Source: Mesostigma viride
Lineage: Eukaryota; Streptophyta; Mesostigmatophyceae; Mesostigmatales; Mesostigmataceae
Length of the DNA: 47,894 nucleotides
Assembly (NCBI GenBank): GCA_009746045.1
Contig: RPFO01000406.1
Location: 763,501-811,394, forward strand
Reading direction: 5' to 3'
The notes under the pieces are model-generated. The model was not told the DNA's origin. It did no database searches and saw only the letters and a list, made by a program, of their open reading frames with translations. Below are positions 39,078 to 47,894 of this stretch, piece by piece. Position numbers and translations under genes: made by a program. Position 1 is the stretch's first letter, and every line of letters begins with the position of its first letter.

Positions 39078-41612
39078 CTATATGGCTAAGCGGTATAGAA
39101 ATTTTATTTTTCCCCTCCCCCCCACCGAGGCCACAGGAAGGGCCTCACACGGGAGAGAGAGTCCTACGTGAGAAAGGAGATCAGGCATGCGAACAGCTGT
39201 ATGAAAGAGGTAGGCATAGGAATCATCATCAGGTAGTTCACCATAAGGGGTTACACCCATAGTAGTAGGAACTAGAGTAATATTGAGAACATCAAGGTCC
39301 TCGAAGAAGGAATAGTCTGCACGACGAGAGAGTGCATCTGGTACTATGTTATCTACACCCTTGACATACTGAAGTTTAAAAGGGGAAAACTGTGCTAAAA
39401 ATTCCATCCAGCGCGCTTGCCGAGGGGTAAGGTTGGGTTGGGAGAGAAGATGGGTAAGGGGACGATGATCCGTTTGGATAACTAACCTATAAGGATCTAG
39501 CTCACAGGGTTCATTCAGGCAGACATCAAATTGAGCACCTTTAAGGAAGTGCTGCCACGCGTGGCAACAATACACCACCGCTAAGAGTTCCTGCTGGTGG
39601 ACGGGATAGTTACGCTCCGCAGGGAGCATTGTCCTAGAGATATATTCAATTGGCTGTAAGCCCTGACCCTGATCCTGGAGAAGGACACCACCTATAGCTA
39701 CTTTACTAGCATCTGTAGCCACAACAAAGGGTTTAGTAGTATCCGGTAGGATGAGTACAGGAGGGGAAAGGAGTAGGGATTTTAGGCACTGAAAAGCAGA
39801 CTGACACTCACTACTCCAAACAAAGGGGATATCCTTCTTTAATAAATGATTAATAGGGGCTGCTATAGTGGCGAAACGCGGGATAAAACGCCTATAGTAA
39901 GAAGCAATTCCTAGGAAACTACGTACACCTTTAACGTCGGTAGGAGTAGGCCATTCCTGAATTGACTTAGTTTTATCCGGGTCGGTAGCGACCCCGGCAT
40001 CTGACAGAACGTGCCCTAAAAATGGGACACTCCTACCCGAACGCACTTTAGCACGGCGCGCCCACAAAGAATTTTCAGCCATTATTTCTAATACTTTCTT
40101 TAAATCACGTAGGTGCGTTTCAAAATCAGGAGAGTAAATAAGAATATCATCTAAGTAAGCTTGAGCACAAGAACGGTCATGCTCAGATAAAGAAACAGAG
40201 GAGAAGGAGGGATCCTTTAGATCAGAGGACACCTGAGGAAGATGAGAATTTCCCATAACAGGTCTAAGCACTTCATTCATTAACATTTGAAAAGAGGCAG
40301 GCGAGTTACAGAGTCCCATAGCCGCTACTCTAAACTGGTAATGACCAAAAGGGGTAGCAAAGGCGGTTTTATGGCAATCCTCAGGAGCTATCCGCAACTG
40401 CCAAAAACCATCCGCACAATCCAGTACTGTGAAACAAGTGGAACCTTTAACCTTATTAAATATATCGTCAATACGAGGTAGAGGGTATTTAGATTTCACA
40501 GTAATATCATTCAACTTCCTATAATCAGTAACTAGGCGAAACTTGCCATTTGGCTTAGGAACTAACAGGACACCAGCTGAGTAGGGGGAGTTACTAGGCT
40601 CTATCAATCCTGCTTCTAATAATGACACTAAAATCTGTTTTAGTTCCTTTAACTCGGTAGGGCCCATTCTATACATCGGAGAGTGCGTAGGAACTGCACC
40701 GTCCTTGATAACTACACGGTGTAAAACAGAACGAGGAGGAGGATAAGAAGGAGTCTTTTCTTCAAATACTTTTGAGGAATCTATCACAGCCATGTATCTT
40801 ACTATTTCATTTTCAGTAAATCCTACTCCTATTGTATCCACTGTATTTACATCTATATCCACACTATTGTTAGTGCTAGGTATCTGTTGTACTTCTAACT
40901 GAAGGAACATACATAATAGGTATCCATTTTGCTTTAATTCAGAACGTAATTCGTCATTTGACATTATTACTTCAGGTATAGGTCTTACAGGAGGATCAAC
41001 AGGTGTAGGAGGAGTAATATCTACCAAGGATAAATTTTCCAATCTATAATGACGTTCAGGTACCCAGTAAGAGCTATCTGGAAACCAAATGACCATGGTA
41101 TCATAATTAATAGTAATCTTATTATCCTGGTGCCAATCTAATCCTAGTAATACATCAGCGGTAGTGATAGGGCCTATAGTGGCCGTCAGGTTGACAGTAC
41201 GTCCTTGTATAACCATGGGAAGGGACACCGTACCCGGGGAATGACTGGTGCGACCATCAGCATAATGAACAGTAACGGGTTTGGTGTGAGGGGTAGGGAC
41301 TAGTCCTAAACGTCTAACTAGGGCCTCGCTCACAAAGGAGCTAGCCGCACCGCTATCTACCAACACAGAGACATTCAAGAGTTCATCAGCATGCAAGAAG
41401 GGGTCTACAACAGTGTGAGGGACGGTTAAACCACCATTCAAGAACATAAGAGGACGCACACGTAGTGGTAGGGATGATTCAGCTCCTACAGAGGTTATAA
41501 AAACAGGCAAGCAAAAATTAATATCTGGGGTACTATCTAAGGACCTGTCCAGGTTACCCCCGGCTGACAGGCCTACTGTTCCCCCTCCCCCCCAAATCCA
41601 TAGGAACGAACC
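39078..41612 (-). CDS. Chromovirus protease-RT-RNase H
   Basis: One open frame, entered from gag across a G-run at 41581-41593. Protease has LVDSGAASSFVS with the catalytic Asp and VLLGLDWHQ. RT has FRLVTDYRKLND, FTVLDCADGFWQLRIAPED (motif A), FRVAAMGLCNSPASFQMLMN (motif B) and AQAYLDDILIY (motif C YLDD), then FLGIASYYRRFIPRFA. RNase H has VVATDASKVAIGGVLLQD, ELLAVV and IQTDHRPLTHLL, ending PDALSRRADYSFF. All catalytic positions are present, so this region could still be functional. The frame stops at 39078 after another G-run. Confidence 0.92.
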   Translation of the reverse strand, partial: GSFLWIWGGGGTVGLSAGGNLDRSLDSTPDINFCLPVFITSVGAESSLPLRVRPLMFLNGGLTVPHTVVDPFLHADELLNVSVLVDSGAASSFVSEALVRRLGLVPTPHTKPVTVHYADGRTSHSPGTVSLPMVIQGRTVNLTATIGPITTADVLLGLDWHQDNKITINYDTMVIWFPDSSYWVPERHYRLENLSLVDITPPTPVDPPVRPIPEVIMSNDELRSELKQNGYLLCMFLQLEVQQIPSTNNSVDIDVNTVDTIGVGFTENEIVRYMAVIDSSKVFEEKTPSYPPPRSVLHRVVIKDGAVPTHSPMYRMGPTELKELKQILVSLLEAGLIEPSNSPYSAGVLLVPKPNGKFRLVTDYRKLNDITVKSKYPLPRIDDIFNKVKGSTCFTVLDCADGFWQLRIAPEDCHKTAFATPFGHYQFRVAAMGLCNSPASFQMLMNEVLRPVMGNSHLPQVSSDLKDPSFSSVSLSEHDRSCAQAYLDDILIYSPDFETHLRDLKKVLEIMAENSLWARRAKVRSGRSVPFLGHVLSDAGVATDPDKTKSIQEWPTPTDVKGVRSFLGIASYYRRFIPRFATIAAPINHLLKKDIPFVWSSECQSAFQCLKSLLLSPPVLILPDTTKPFVVATDASKVAIGGVLLQDQGQGLQPIEYISRTMLPAERNYPVHQQELLAVVYCCHAWQHFLKGAQFDVCLNEPCELDPYRLVIQTDHRPLTHLLSQPNLTPRQARWMEFLAQFSPFKLQYVKGVDNIVPDALSRRADYSFFEDLDVLNITLVPTTMGVTPYGELPDDDSYAYLFHTAVRMPDLLSHVGLSLPCEALPVASVGGRGKIKFLYRLAI

Positions 41613-43315
41613 CCGAAGAAGACCCTGGCGGAAAAGCCACTGCTGGAGGGTCACGAGGGATTGAAGAGGGTGCGGGAGCCTGATTATCATAGGGGAACCC
41701 TGGGGATCCTGTCTGCACAGCATTCAGCCTACTAGGGGTAGCTGAAGGAATGCGTCCTGAAGTGGGACGAATAGGAGCACGCTGAGGGGTACGAGGAGGG
41801 CGAGCGTCGGGATGAGGGGGAGCACCCGAAAGGAACTTGGGGCACTCACGTTTAAGATGACCTACTTCCTTACAATGATAGCAGGTAATATGAGAGACAT
41901 CCAGAGCTGAAAGGTCAGTCACACAGATATCTAATTCTTCTACATAGGAGTTCTCCTCCTCAGGGGTAAGGATAATATTATTAATACGGGAACGGGTAGG
42001 AAGAGAAGGGTGGAGAAGAAATCTGCTACACGTAAAAGATGCTGGCGCACATGCTTGAGGGGCAGGTCAGTAAAACGGTAGGCAGAGAACTGGCGCTTGA
42101 CTTCACGCAATAAGGGTCTACTGAGGCCCTGAAGGAAGCGAGCACGTACTTCTGCACCCGACAAATCCCTAATTCGTACCATCTGAGCATCAAACTCTTT
42201 CATATATTCTTTGAAGGACTTGGTACCCTGCTGCAAGGTGCCAAAGGATAATCTATCCTGCCAATCTGCATCGGGAGGGACTAAATGGTTCTCTAAACGC
42301 TTGAACAATTCTGCTACAGAGTTTGGGTAGGCATGAGAGGCAAGAGACTCACACTGGATGAGGTTAGCAAGTTCAGGAGTAATGCAGGTAGTAAGATAAT
42401 GAGGAACTAGTACAGCATCAGAGAGGCGCCACCTATTGTGGTTCTGCCAGGACTCTGTGTTCTGGGTGAGCAACATAATGAAGGTGAAAAACTGTTGAGG
42501 GGTAGACTTGACATCCAGCTTAGGAAGGTTGGCAAAGAGGGGAAGAGCAGGAGGCTTAGGGGGATTAGAAGAATCAGTTTTTCCCATAGGGCCACTATCT
42601 TCCACTGCTACATAAGCGGGATAGAAGGAAGGGATAGGAAAAGTCTTGGGTAGGGGTCTAGAGGGAGCCACCGTTTCCGGATGGTGCCCATAGGAGAAGG
42701 GGACAGTATATTGCTCACGAAGAGAGGAATAGGCAAAATGATCATAATTCCTATCATCTAGGGGCATGGTACTGAAATCATTATTAACTTCTAAATCAGC
42801 CACACGGGTAGGAACCTGGGCAGCCTCATAGGCCGTCTCAGGGTAGGACCAGGAAGCAGGTGGGAAAAAGGGACTGCACTAGGGCGCCCAGAAGGGCCGA
42901 CAGGGGCCGAGGTACGACCCGTGTTAATAGCAGGCATTGAAGGCACAGGGTGGGAAGGAGGCCTAGGAGCATTGTTAGTGTGTGAGGACCTGCTGGAGGG
43001 GTGAGCCAAGGTTGCAGAAGGGGCAGGGGCCTGGTTCACAACGAAAGAAGGTTCCTCACTAAATCTGACTTGGGAAATACGTTGTTCATAGGTAGGTGGG
43101 GTAATTGAGGGACGACGGCGACCACCAGCAGCAGGAGAAGGCGGTGAGGTACGCAGAATACCTTGAGGAGTGAGATGGTGTACCGTTTCCAAGGAGTCCC
43201 GTCGGTTACCACGAGTATTGTTATTGTTAATGTTATTAGTAGTAGTATTATTATTATTATTGGTAGTAGGAGTATTGGTAGGTATAGGCGACAGGTTACC
43301 ACCCATTGGATCCAT
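41554..43315 (-). pseudogene. Chromovirus Gag, frameshifted
   Basis: The start is at 43315 (MDPMGGNLSPIPTN) with a poly-Asn/Thr tract right after. Frame changes occur near 42830 and 42005. The middle part (287 aa) has the Ty3/Gypsy Gag helices, with FFTFIMLLTQ, SFGTLQQGTKSFKEYMKEFDAQM and FLQGLSRPLLREV. A CCHC knuckle CYHCKEVGHLKREC follows at about 41885-41845, then a Pro-rich tail. Gag packages the RNA; the knuckle binds it. Confidence 0.85.
43200..43290. repeat. ATT/GTT-rich tract coding poly-Asn in chromovirus gag
   Basis: Interrupted ATT and GTT runs that read Asn and Thr on the coding strand. Confidence 0.75.
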
Positions 43316-43345
43316 TTTTGTTTAAGTAAATGATCAAAAATCTAA

Positions 43346-43840
43346 CTGAAAGCAGCAAGGATAAAGGACAAGGCCTAATATAAGGCAAGGAAAGAAAAGG
43401 AAAAGATTTTAATGGTTTAAAGAAAGGAACAATTTAAATCAGTCCTTTTTAACAACAGTAATGGATAGGGAACCGAATTCCAAGGTGAGAGGAGTATCTA
43501 AGCTAGAAGAGGATGCAGCCCTCTTAGGGGGAGACGAAGGAGGGGTAGCAAAATCTAGAGCTTCTACAGGAGGGCGACCATGAGGAGTAGAACGTACGTG
43601 TAGGCCTAGATCTGATACGCTATGGTCTATAAGGAATTGTTGAGCTTCCTCGAAGGTAACAAATTTCTTATACCTAATTACATTATATGTACGGTTTTGC
43701 ACTATCTTCCTAGCATCTGACCAAGAGAGGAAAATGGCTGACCATTGAGGGGTAATAACACGTAATACTTAGCTAAACTATTATCACTAGATGAATGGGA
43801 AGGCGCAGTAAAAACACGACGTTGACTCATGATAACTCAC
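43346..43840 (-). other. Putative 5' leader intron of the chromovirus
   Basis: On the - strand CAG|GTGAGT at 43843-43835 is a strong splice donor, and CCTTGCTGCTTTCAG ending at 43346 is a strong pyrimidine-tract acceptor. The 495-nt intron would contain the whole viroplasmin-like ORF, whose ATG begins 10 nt after the donor, and would end 31 nt before the gag ATG. Confidence 0.5.
43439..43830 (-). pseudogene. Viroplasmin-like / RNase HI N-terminal domain ORF
   Basis: The start is at 43830 (MSQRRVFTAPSHSSSDNS). It reads KYYVLLP, then after one frame change near 43745 gives IFLSWSDARKIV and IRYKKFVTFEEAQQFLIDHS, then a Ser/Pro-rich tail ending at 43439. YYVV..., I-x-x-SW-x-x-A...V and YKKF-x-T-x-EEA-x-x-FL is the signature of the small RNA:DNA-hybrid-binding fold found at the N-terminus of eukaryotic RNase HI and in caulimovirus viroplasmin. 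Here it is alone and upstream of gag. About 130 aa. A role in binding hybrid or dsRNA during reverse transcription is an inference from the fold. The single frameshift may be decay. Confidence 0.72.
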
Positions 43841-43843
43841 CTG

Positions 43844-44110
43844 GCGTGTCTTGTGATGTCAAGCTAGACGAGGTAGGGGTAGGCGACTTAGCTTGACGAT
43901 CTGGATCACCGAAAGAAGAAGGAGGGCGGGAGTTTCCAGCTCTCGTCCTAAGTCAGCGGCCGGATATCCCAGCGCTCGTCCTAACACAGCGCCCCGTAAC
44001 TCTGCGGGTGCGGCGTCTAATAAAGCAGCAGCACAGACGCAGCTCACTTCAATGAGCTGCGCAAGCACCACCAACGACTGCCTCTGAAATGCCATGAGCG
44101 ATTATATCAG
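43844..44110 (-). other. 5' leader region of the chromovirus, identity uncertain
   Basis: About 270 bp before the splice donor, with a 78-aa open frame (43859-44095, MAFQRQSLVVLAQLIE...) of unknown status. No LTR resembling 34108-34678 and no clear tRNA primer site is found here or to the right. Confidence 0.35.
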
Positions 44111-44943
44111 TGAATCCATCCGTTGAGTCAACTCAACAGCCACCTCGCCACCCGCCTTCAGAAGTGAGCTTGTATCTCCCTCCTCGGGCACCGCGAGGAA
44201 TCTTGGCCCCCCCCACCCACCACCACCTTGAGCGACACCTCCACCACTACCATCCTCAGTAGGCCTTTGAGCAGCCGTGACACCCTTCCGCCTTAGATTG
44301 GCGGGCATGGGCAGGCACGCTGCATGCGAGCTACCCTCCTCTCTCAACCCCACGCCACTAGCTCCAAGCTCCTCGCCAGCCTGCACCAACGGCCAACCGG
44401 CCACAACGCCAATCATGCCGCAGACTCGTCGACCGAACAATCGCACTACAAGGACAAGCCTTCGCCATTTCCAGTAGCCTGCAAAAAAAAACCAGGCCTC
44501 ACTGGGCCAGCGCGTGAAGAACCCTTGCCGCCTCCAGCCCCTGTGGTCCCACCATGGCGAGCACTCACACCGCCCGTGGGCGGCAGCCATGCTGATTGAA
44601 CCACACCCCACCACGCCCCACCTCTGCCCTCGCCACCCGGATCATGACAAGCACAACGCTTGACAGTCGCAAAGGAGCCAGAAGTCGACAGTGAGCGCAG
44701 CCGTACGGCCTTACGTCAATCGATCGAAAGCACTGCGCCCTGCTGGCTTGTCTGCAACTGGTAGAGAACTCCGGGTCTCTCAAGTCAGTTCAGTGCAAGG
44801 CGTTTATAAGAACAAATCCTTGCACCCATGGCTCTCTGCATTGGCCTAGGTGAGCTTCAATTAAGTTTGGGGCTTCCGCCATTCCCCAGCGCTCATGGGG
44901 GTAGGACTGGTCGGCGCCCCGCTGGCTTGCTCACCTGGAGCAC
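44111..44943. other. No recognised gene
   Basis: GC-rich with C-runs and CCACC repeats near 44205-44230. A - strand frame of 170 aa (44102-44614) is Gly/Arg-rich, lacks any family signature and is probably chance. Confidence 0.4.
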
Positions 44944-45114
44944 ATGGCGGACAAGTGTCTGTTTCTCAAGCGTCGCAAAGAGGGTTGTAGGGGACTCTAC
45001 ACAGATGATGCTGGACGGACGCTATCCTGGCGCAGCACAACGAAATGCTGGCGCGGGAGCTATGTGGCCGACCTACCTCACAAGTTCCGGGGCAGGCAGC
45101 AGGACGAAGTCTGA
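44944..45114 (+). CDS. Small basic ORF, unknown
   Basis: 56 aa, MADKCLFLKRRKEGCRGLYT then DDAGRTLSWRSTTKCWRGSY and a basic end RGRQQDEV. Rich in Lys, Arg and Cys, with four Cys. No family recognised; it may be a fragment of a larger lost protein or chance. Confidence 0.2.
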   Translation: MADKCLFLKRRKEGCRGLYTDDAGRTLSWRSTTKCWRGSYVADLPHKFRGRQQDEV

Positions 45115-47894
45115 TGTGACTGCGAGGGGGCGGGGAGCGGTTCATCTACGGCGACCATCACTGCTGTAGATCACACAAGTTTCAACGTGGGGTTCAAAGC
45201 GCATCTGCACATGCCAAAGAAGGTGAAGGCACGTGCTGTCAAAAAACGCTGCATGCGCAAATTTGAACTGCATGCCATTTGCGCGCCGACATCCAACTTA
45301 GCTCCCCTTTTGCGATCGCAATGGACCGCTGGTTCAGCGCAAGCGTTCTCATGAATGCAATGCAGTCTTCACAAGGACTTGATTACCGTCTACGGACGGT
45401 CCACCACCCACCTGGCTGACTCAACCCCACGATGAAGCATCTGTCTTAAGATTGAACCACTTCAAGCAGGGACTTTAATCATACCGGTGTGTTGACAGAA
45501 GAGGCCAAACTTTGCTATACTATCTGAAGGAGCACTCAACTTGCTACTTTGCCCACGGTTTTGGACATGGCGGATTCACACACTATGGCCTAATGTCCGG
45601 ATGCCATGAGGTCCACAGGCAAGTATCACTGCTGCTCATTGAGAGCTCCAGAAATTGTTGTTCGGGCCATTCATAATAAGCGGCAGTGACGCCGGCCACG
45701 CCGCCCCACCTGCAGTTATCCCAATACTACCTGAACTCTTCCCATTACTCCGTCAAAGTATATCATTGGATACACTTGCACCCCCCGCCACGTGGCAAAA
45801 ATATTAACGCGAGCGCCGCAGCCATCGGTGGATGTAAGTTGGTTCAAGGCAATCAGACAGACCCAATGTGAACGTAAAATGCTGGGTAATTGCGGCATAG
45901 CACCTAATACCACGTTGCCGGCTGTGCATCACGTGACCGTTTGCTAACATTTTTTACCGTTGCTAGCCGCAAGCGAGCATGCGAGAGGGATGGCTGTCAA
46001 CGTGCCATTTGTGGACATTTGGGTTCCGCAAGCTTGAATGGATAAAGATGTGACCCACATGACCTAAACTCAGAACATTATCGTTGGTTCGATCAAAGAA
46101 TTTCAGATTCACAGGACTCGTGAAAAATAACGCAGTAGAGTTAGTTAATCTACTGTCTTGAGTCGCCACCATCGCGGCTTAAAGTCCGTATATAAGGTAA
46201 TCGACCGGTTTCTTTATTGAGTTTAACTAAGGATGCTACTTCCGCTGGGCCTTCATTGTTTACGGAGTCCGCTGCGCACCATTGCTAGGTGGGCAACGTC
46301 ACGCGTTATAGACGTCATCTTTGTAGATAAATTCAACATGTTATCATGAAGGATGCTGGACTAGAGCGGCTATGGCTTGCCTGTGACCACATAGCATACA
46401 ATCATCGGAGTAATGAGCAATGGTCGGCCAGGCGGAACCCGCCATGCAAGAGGTCAGTGATGCGGAGGATACGGCGAATCGTTTCCGTAGTTAGGTTGAC
46501 ATGGCAAACTCGTTACGTTCATAAGTTTATAGGTGGATTCTAATTAGTGGTAATTGCAATAGCCTTCCAATGCTTGCTCAAGGAGGAGGTATTAGCATTT
46601 GTTGCACACTGGTTTGTGGCATTTCTTGGAAGGGAGATAACCGTTCAGTGAGTGTAGGTGGTCTTTTGTATTCCAGCATATTTGGCGAGTCTTTGTGGTT
46701 CATTATATTGACGTAATGGTGATGGCATGCATAGTGGTGTTTCGCGCGGCGCGATAAGCCACACACGTAAACGCGGGTGGTATAGGGCTCAAATGGACTA
46801 CTATCCGGGTAGTACTTGACCAAAGGAAAGCCCAGTTGGACTATCACACTAGATTGATCCAATGTTGGGTTTTGAGTTTCTGAACCCTCCTGTAGAAGGG
46901 AGGGAGGTATAACTATTTTCTTTGGCACCAATGTCGATCTTTTGGCTCACTTTGACTGAAAGGTATATCAAGTATTATTTAGGACTCTGTATTTATTGCT
47001 ATTTGAAAGCCTTGAAGGTAATACTCACTGCATCTTGGTCTGGGTGAGGTATTGGAGTTTGTGTATTGGTTGATTTGGGGCAATTTTAGGGTCTGAAGTG
47101 CCAAAAATGGCTGACGAGTATGGGCTGCACGAAACTCTGTTGCTTTGCGCACCTTGGCTGACGTCGGCCATTCCGCCCCATGATGCTTTATCGAAATCAT
47201 TGCCTGCTTTGCTGCTTTTCTCCCGAGCCAATTGCAATTATGGGTGGCGCTGCAGTGTCTGGCGCGGAGGCCGAGATGTGTGAGTGTGCTTAGCTGGTAG
47301 TGGTATCAGGTTAGCTCAATTGCTGTGCGGTCTGTGGCGGGCCTTATTAGCGTTGGGGTAAGTGACTGTAGCTGCATGGATGGAGTTGGATGGTGGTTGG
47401 GGTGATACCTATGCCATGGTACGGTTGGGTGTCAACTCTGTATTTTAATTTACATGTGGTTGCGGTCGGATGGTACGGTGTCAGATGTGTTGAGATAATC
47501 ATTACCTCCTTACGCGGGCGTGATGCAAGGGCCTGCCGGGAACGACTGTGTGGTTGGTGGTGGGTGTAACGTGTGTGTCTCTCGACCAGCCACAAGGCAA
47601 CGTGGGGCTCTCAGGGATCGATTGCGGCAGGTGCTATCTGTGGTGCTATCTACTAATCTCACGAGACTGACCTCATTGTTCATTGGATCGCTTGTCTGTT
47701 GAAACACCTTCATTTGTTCTTTGCGCGGGCAAAGTTACCAACAGTAGTTGGCTCCTTGGCACCAGAACTGTCCGGGCTCCTTGCGAACCTATATCTACGG
47801 TAATCACTTAATAAGGTTGCATTCTGTGAGAACTCTCATTGGCTAACTGATGTGGGTGTCATCCACATCAATCCGGCGCAGCGGCACGGGTAGG
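45115..47894. other. No recognised gene or repeat
   Basis: About 2.8 kb of mixed composition. All ORFs are below 120 aa and show no motifs. No LTR, TIR pair, long tail or tandem array was seen. It may be host intergenic DNA or the edge of a gene with short exons. Confidence 0.5.

Noticed and set aside
47098-47283. First exon of a host gene (MADEYGLHET...) with a GTGAGT after it
   Set aside because: Only about 60 aa, no second exon or domain to support it; several equal alternatives nearby.

Overview
This is eukaryotic nuclear DNA made almost entirely of transposable elements stacked inside one another. The elements are LTR retrotransposons of Copia and chromovirus type, L1-like LINEs with microsatellite tails, and TIR DNA transposons. 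I see no rRNA, intact tRNA, CRISPR or bacterial operon, and no convincing host gene. The green lineage (alga or relative) is plausible from the chromovirus and from a Copia primer-binding site resembling plant initiator-Met sites, but I hold that loosely.

Block 1 (1-1874) is a large inverted repeat: two arms of about 846 bp around a loop of about 180 bp. The left arm is cut by the window edge.

Block 2 (about 2151-17180) is a decayed Copia-like element on + (RT at 2151-2931, RNase H at 15013-15579). It is split by a 5'-truncated LINE (2932-3729, TSD TTGCCTGAT) and by a non-autonomous hAT element (3747-15012, TSD GACATGCT). Inside the hAT lies a 9.6-kb LTR retrotransposon on - (4132-13760, equal 484-bp LTRs, TSD GTTGC). 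Its domain order reads gag-integrase-protease-RT-RNase H, which fits neither Copia nor Gypsy. Inside its RNase H lies a 1.96-kb LINE-like element that encodes only an L1-type ORF1 (5036-6999, TSD ATGTTCTGAAA).

Block 3 (17187-33966) is a + strand LINE whose ORF2 is interrupted twice. At 19075-29038 it holds a complete - strand LINE (13-bp TSD), which itself holds a young non-autonomous Copia element (20174-25160, 745-bp LTRs, TSD AGTGG). At 29396-33145 it holds a piggyBac-like element (TSD TTAA), which holds a second ORF1-only LINE-like copy (30644-32628).

Block 4 (34108 to about 44110, -) is a chromovirus: an LTR, gag, protease-RT-RNase H, and integrase with a chromodomain. It has two extras. 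One is a small viroplasmin/RNase HI N-domain ORF ahead of gag, lying between good splice signals. The other is a long unrecognised ORF between integrase and the 3' LTR.

Block 5 (44110-47894) holds no gene or repeat I can recognise.

The candidates for undescribed biology are the gag-IN-PR-RT-RH element with an HGDD reverse transcriptase, the ORF1-only elements that share a covarying 3' hairpin with the RT-bearing LINEs, and the chromovirus with a viroplasmin ORF inside a putative intron plus an extra 3' ORF.
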